From JBMNOI01 sp050942995 (lineage in GTDB: Bacteria; Chloroflexota; Anaerolineae; UBA1429), in NCBI GenBank assembly GCA_050942995.1, contig JBMNOI010000155.1, positions 1 through 7,744 on the forward strand: a stretch of 7,744 nucleotides of DNA, read 5' to 3'. Under the pieces are notes generated by a model. That model was not told where the DNA came from, did not search any database, and saw nothing but the letters and a program-made list of their open reading frames with translations. Position 1 is the first letter of the stretch; each line of letters starts with the position of its first letter. Shown one piece after another: positions 6,198 through 7,744 of this stretch. A program made the translations under genes and the position numbers.

Positions 6198-7652
6198 TTG
6201 GATTTGCATACACTGACCATCCATCAGGCCCGGGAGCTGCTTCAGCACCGGGAGATCTCGTCTGTCGAATTGACCCGTGCGGTACTGGAACGTATCGAGG
6301 CGGTCGAGGAGCGCGTTCACGCTTACCTGCATCTTGACCCGGAACGGGCGCTGGATCAGGCCAGAGAGGCCGACCGACGGCTGGGGGCCGGTGAGGATGC
6401 CCCGTTGCTGGGTATTCCCCTGGCCATCAAGGATGTGCTCTGTACCGAGGGCGTCGAGACCACCTGCGGCTCTCGCATTTTGCAGGGCTTTGTGCCGCCC
6501 TTTGACGCCACCGTGGTGGCGCGCCTGCACCAGGCCGGCGCCGTTCTGCTGGGCAAGACCAACACCGACGAATTCGCCATGGGCTCCTCGACCGAGAACT
6601 CGTACTATGGCGCCACACGTAACCCCTGGGATCTGGAACGGGTGCCGGGTGGCTCCAGTGGCGGGAGCGCCGCGGCGGTGGCCGCCGATGAGTGCCTGGG
6701 TGCGCTGGGCTCCGATACCGGCGGCAGTGTGCGTCAGCCCGCCGGATTCTGCGGTATAGCCGGCCTCAAGCCCACGTATGGACGTGTATCGCGTTACGGG
6801 CTGGTGGCGTTCGCCTCGTCGCTGGATCAGGTTGGGCCTCTGTGCAAAGATGTCACCGACTGTGCCCTGTTGTTGCAGGTGATCGCCGGCTATGATCCGT
6901 TGGATTCCACCTCGGCCGATCTGCCGGTGCCCGATTATGCCGCCGCCCTGCAGCCCGACGTGCGCGGTATGCGCCTGGGCGTGCCGGAAGAGTATTTCAT
7001 CGAGGGGATACAGCCCGAGGTCGAAACGGCGGTGCGCGCCGCTCTGGATGTGTGGGCAGGGATGGGCGCCGAGATCGTTCCGGTATCCATGCCGCACACC
7101 GAATATGCTTTGCCGGCATTCTATCTCATCGCCCCCGCCGAAGCCTCGGCCAACCTGGCCCGTTATGACGGCGTGCGCTATGGCTTTTCGCATCCGCAGG
7201 CTGAGGATATCTGGGACGCCTATCGCAAGACGCGGCAGGAGGGCTTTGGTCCGGAGGTCAAGCGGCGTATCATGCTGGGCACCTATGCCCTCTCGGCCGG
7301 CTATTATGATGCCTATTATCTCAAGGCGCAAAAGGTGCGCACACTCATCAAGCAGGATTATGATCGCGCCTACGAGCAGTGTGACGCCCTCATAGTGCCC
7401 ACTACACCCAATACGGCTTTTCGCATCGGCGAAAAGACGGGCGATCCGCTCCAGATGTATCTGGAGGACATTTTCACCCTTTCGCTGAACCTGGCCGGGC
7501 TGTGCGGCATCTCGATCCCCTGTGGATATGCCGATGGGTTGCCCATCGGGCTGCAGGTGCAGGGTGACGCCTATGATGAGGCGACCATCCTGCGGGTGGC
7601 CTATGCTTACGAGCAGGCCACCGAATGGCACCGGCGCAAGCCGGCGCTCTGA
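6198..7652 (+). CDS. gatA: Aspartyl/glutamyl-tRNA amidotransferase subunit A
   Basis: GatA is the glutaminase/amidase subunit of GatCAB. It hydrolyses glutamine and passes ammonia to GatB for amidation of misacylated tRNA. From TTG 6198 the product is 484 residues, the usual GatA length, beginning MDLHTLTIHQARELLQ in family style. The amidase-signature catalytic set is complete: Lys78 in IPLAIKDVLC, cis-Ser153 in VPGGSSGGSAAAVAA, and nucleophile Ser177 in GSDTGGSVRQPA. The spacings Lys-75-Ser-24-Ser are those I recall for characterised GatA and related amidases. Downstream family segments include GLKPTYGRVSRYGL, ASSLDQVGP, KRRIMLGTYALSAGYYDAYY, and the C-terminal LAGLCGISIPCG and GLPIGLQVQG. 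A GTG at 6138 would add 20 residues rich in Pro, Val and Arg with no family match, so the TTG with its strong ribosome binding site is preferred. gatB is not in the window. Confidence 0.97.
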   Translation: MDLHTLTIHQARELLQHREISSVELTRAVLERIEAVEERVHAYLHLDPERALDQAREADRRLGAGEDAPLLGIPLAIKDVLCTEGVETTCGSRILQGFVPPFDATVVARLHQAGAVLLGKTNTDEFAMGSSTENSYYGATRNPWDLERVPGGSSGGSAAAVAADECLGALGSDTGGSVRQPAGFCGIAGLKPTYGRVSRYGLVAFASSLDQVGPLCKDVTDCALLLQVIAGYDPLDSTSADLPVPDYAAALQPDVRGMRLGVPEEYFIEGIQPEVETAVRAALDVWAGMGAEIVPVSMPHTEYALPAFYLIAPAEASANLARYDGVRYGFSHPQAEDIWDAYRKTRQEGFGPEVKRRIMLGTYALSAGYYDAYYLKAQKVRTLIKQDYDRAYEQCDALIVPTTPNTAFRIGEKTGDPLQMYLEDIFTLSLNLAGLCGISIPCGYADGLPIGLQVQGDAYDEATILRVAYAYEQATEWHRRKPAL

Positions 7653-7661
7653 CGGAGCGAG

Positions 7662-7701
7662 GGTCTCTTTTCACCGCCCGACGGGTGAGATGTGCGAGAC
7701 C
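7662..7701. repeat. Nested inverted repeats downstream of gatA
   Basis: GGTCTC (7662-7667) is complementary to GAGACC (7696-7701). Between them TCACC (7671-7675) can pair with GGTGA (7684-7688). The structure starts 10 bases after the gatA stop, where a transcript end is expected, but no T-run follows. It may be a processing or Rho-linked end, or an operator overlapping the weak promoter-like site next to it. Confidence 0.35.
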
Positions 7702-7724
7702 GTCGCCCCGATATCTGTTATCAT
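7696..7724 (+). promoter_or_regulatory. Weak promoter-like sequence at the window end
   Basis: TATCAT (7719-7724) resembles a -10 box and lies 17 bases after GAGACC (7696-7701), which shares only the central GAC with the -35 consensus. It would drive a gene beginning past the window end. The poor -35 keeps confidence low. Confidence 0.25.
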
Positions 7725-7744
7725 CGCCGGACCGCGATTGCGGT

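Noticed and set aside
6081..7631. A 516-codon open frame on the minus strand opposite gatA
   Set aside because: It mirrors gatA almost exactly. gatA has a full catalytic set and family length, while the reverse product is His/Gln/Arg-rich low-complexity with no recognisable family. It is an effect of GC-rich codon use.
1..7744. CRISPR array, insertion sequence, tRNA or rRNA gene
   Set aside because: No regularly spaced direct repeats, no transposase-like frame with terminal inverted repeats, and no tRNA-like or rRNA-like segment were seen on reading either strand.

Overview
The window is GC-rich and densely coded, with every supported gene on the + strand. Gene content and protein style suggest a bacterium, probably a Chloroflexota (Anaerolineae-like) member. 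That placement is inferred from the free-standing MutL/GlmL-family protein beside zinc-ribbon and membrane proteins and from the general look of the proteins. No marker in the window proves it.

Region 1 (1-5672) is one apparent operon that continues from upstream and closes at a clear intrinsic terminator at 5643-5671. It holds the tail of an unseen gene and then five tightly packed genes: a polytopic membrane protein (52-666); a membrane-anchored protein with two cytoplasmic zinc ribbons, a Pro/Glu-rich linker and a large extracytoplasmic alpha/beta domain (679-2037); a second polytopic membrane protein (2077-2793); a MutL/GlmL-family ASKHA-fold ATPase-like protein with a long C-terminal extension (2797-4572); and a protein with a lipoyl-like barrel-sandwich region and a KOW-like C-terminus (4553-5611). 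Gaps between these genes are 3-39 bases, and the last pair overlaps by 20 bases. No glutamate mutase or other B12-dependent mutase gene is visible, so the MutL-family protein has no classical partner here. The set looks like an uncharacterised inner-membrane complex served by a cytoplasmic ATPase-like protein, and it is the most interesting part of the window.

Region 2 (5673-7652) is housekeeping. A good sigma70-type promoter (5758-5786) drives gatC and gatA, two subunits of the tRNA-dependent amidotransferase that makes Gln-tRNA(Gln) and/or Asn-tRNA(Asn). gatA keeps the full Ser-cisSer-Lys catalytic set. gatB is not in the window. Both gat genes have longer in-frame start options, but promoter position, ribosome binding sites and family length favour shorter starts (5824 for gatC, TTG 6198 for gatA).

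Region 3 (7653-7744) is non-coding as far as it goes. It has nested inverted repeats and a weak promoter-like sequence, probably ahead of another transcription unit.
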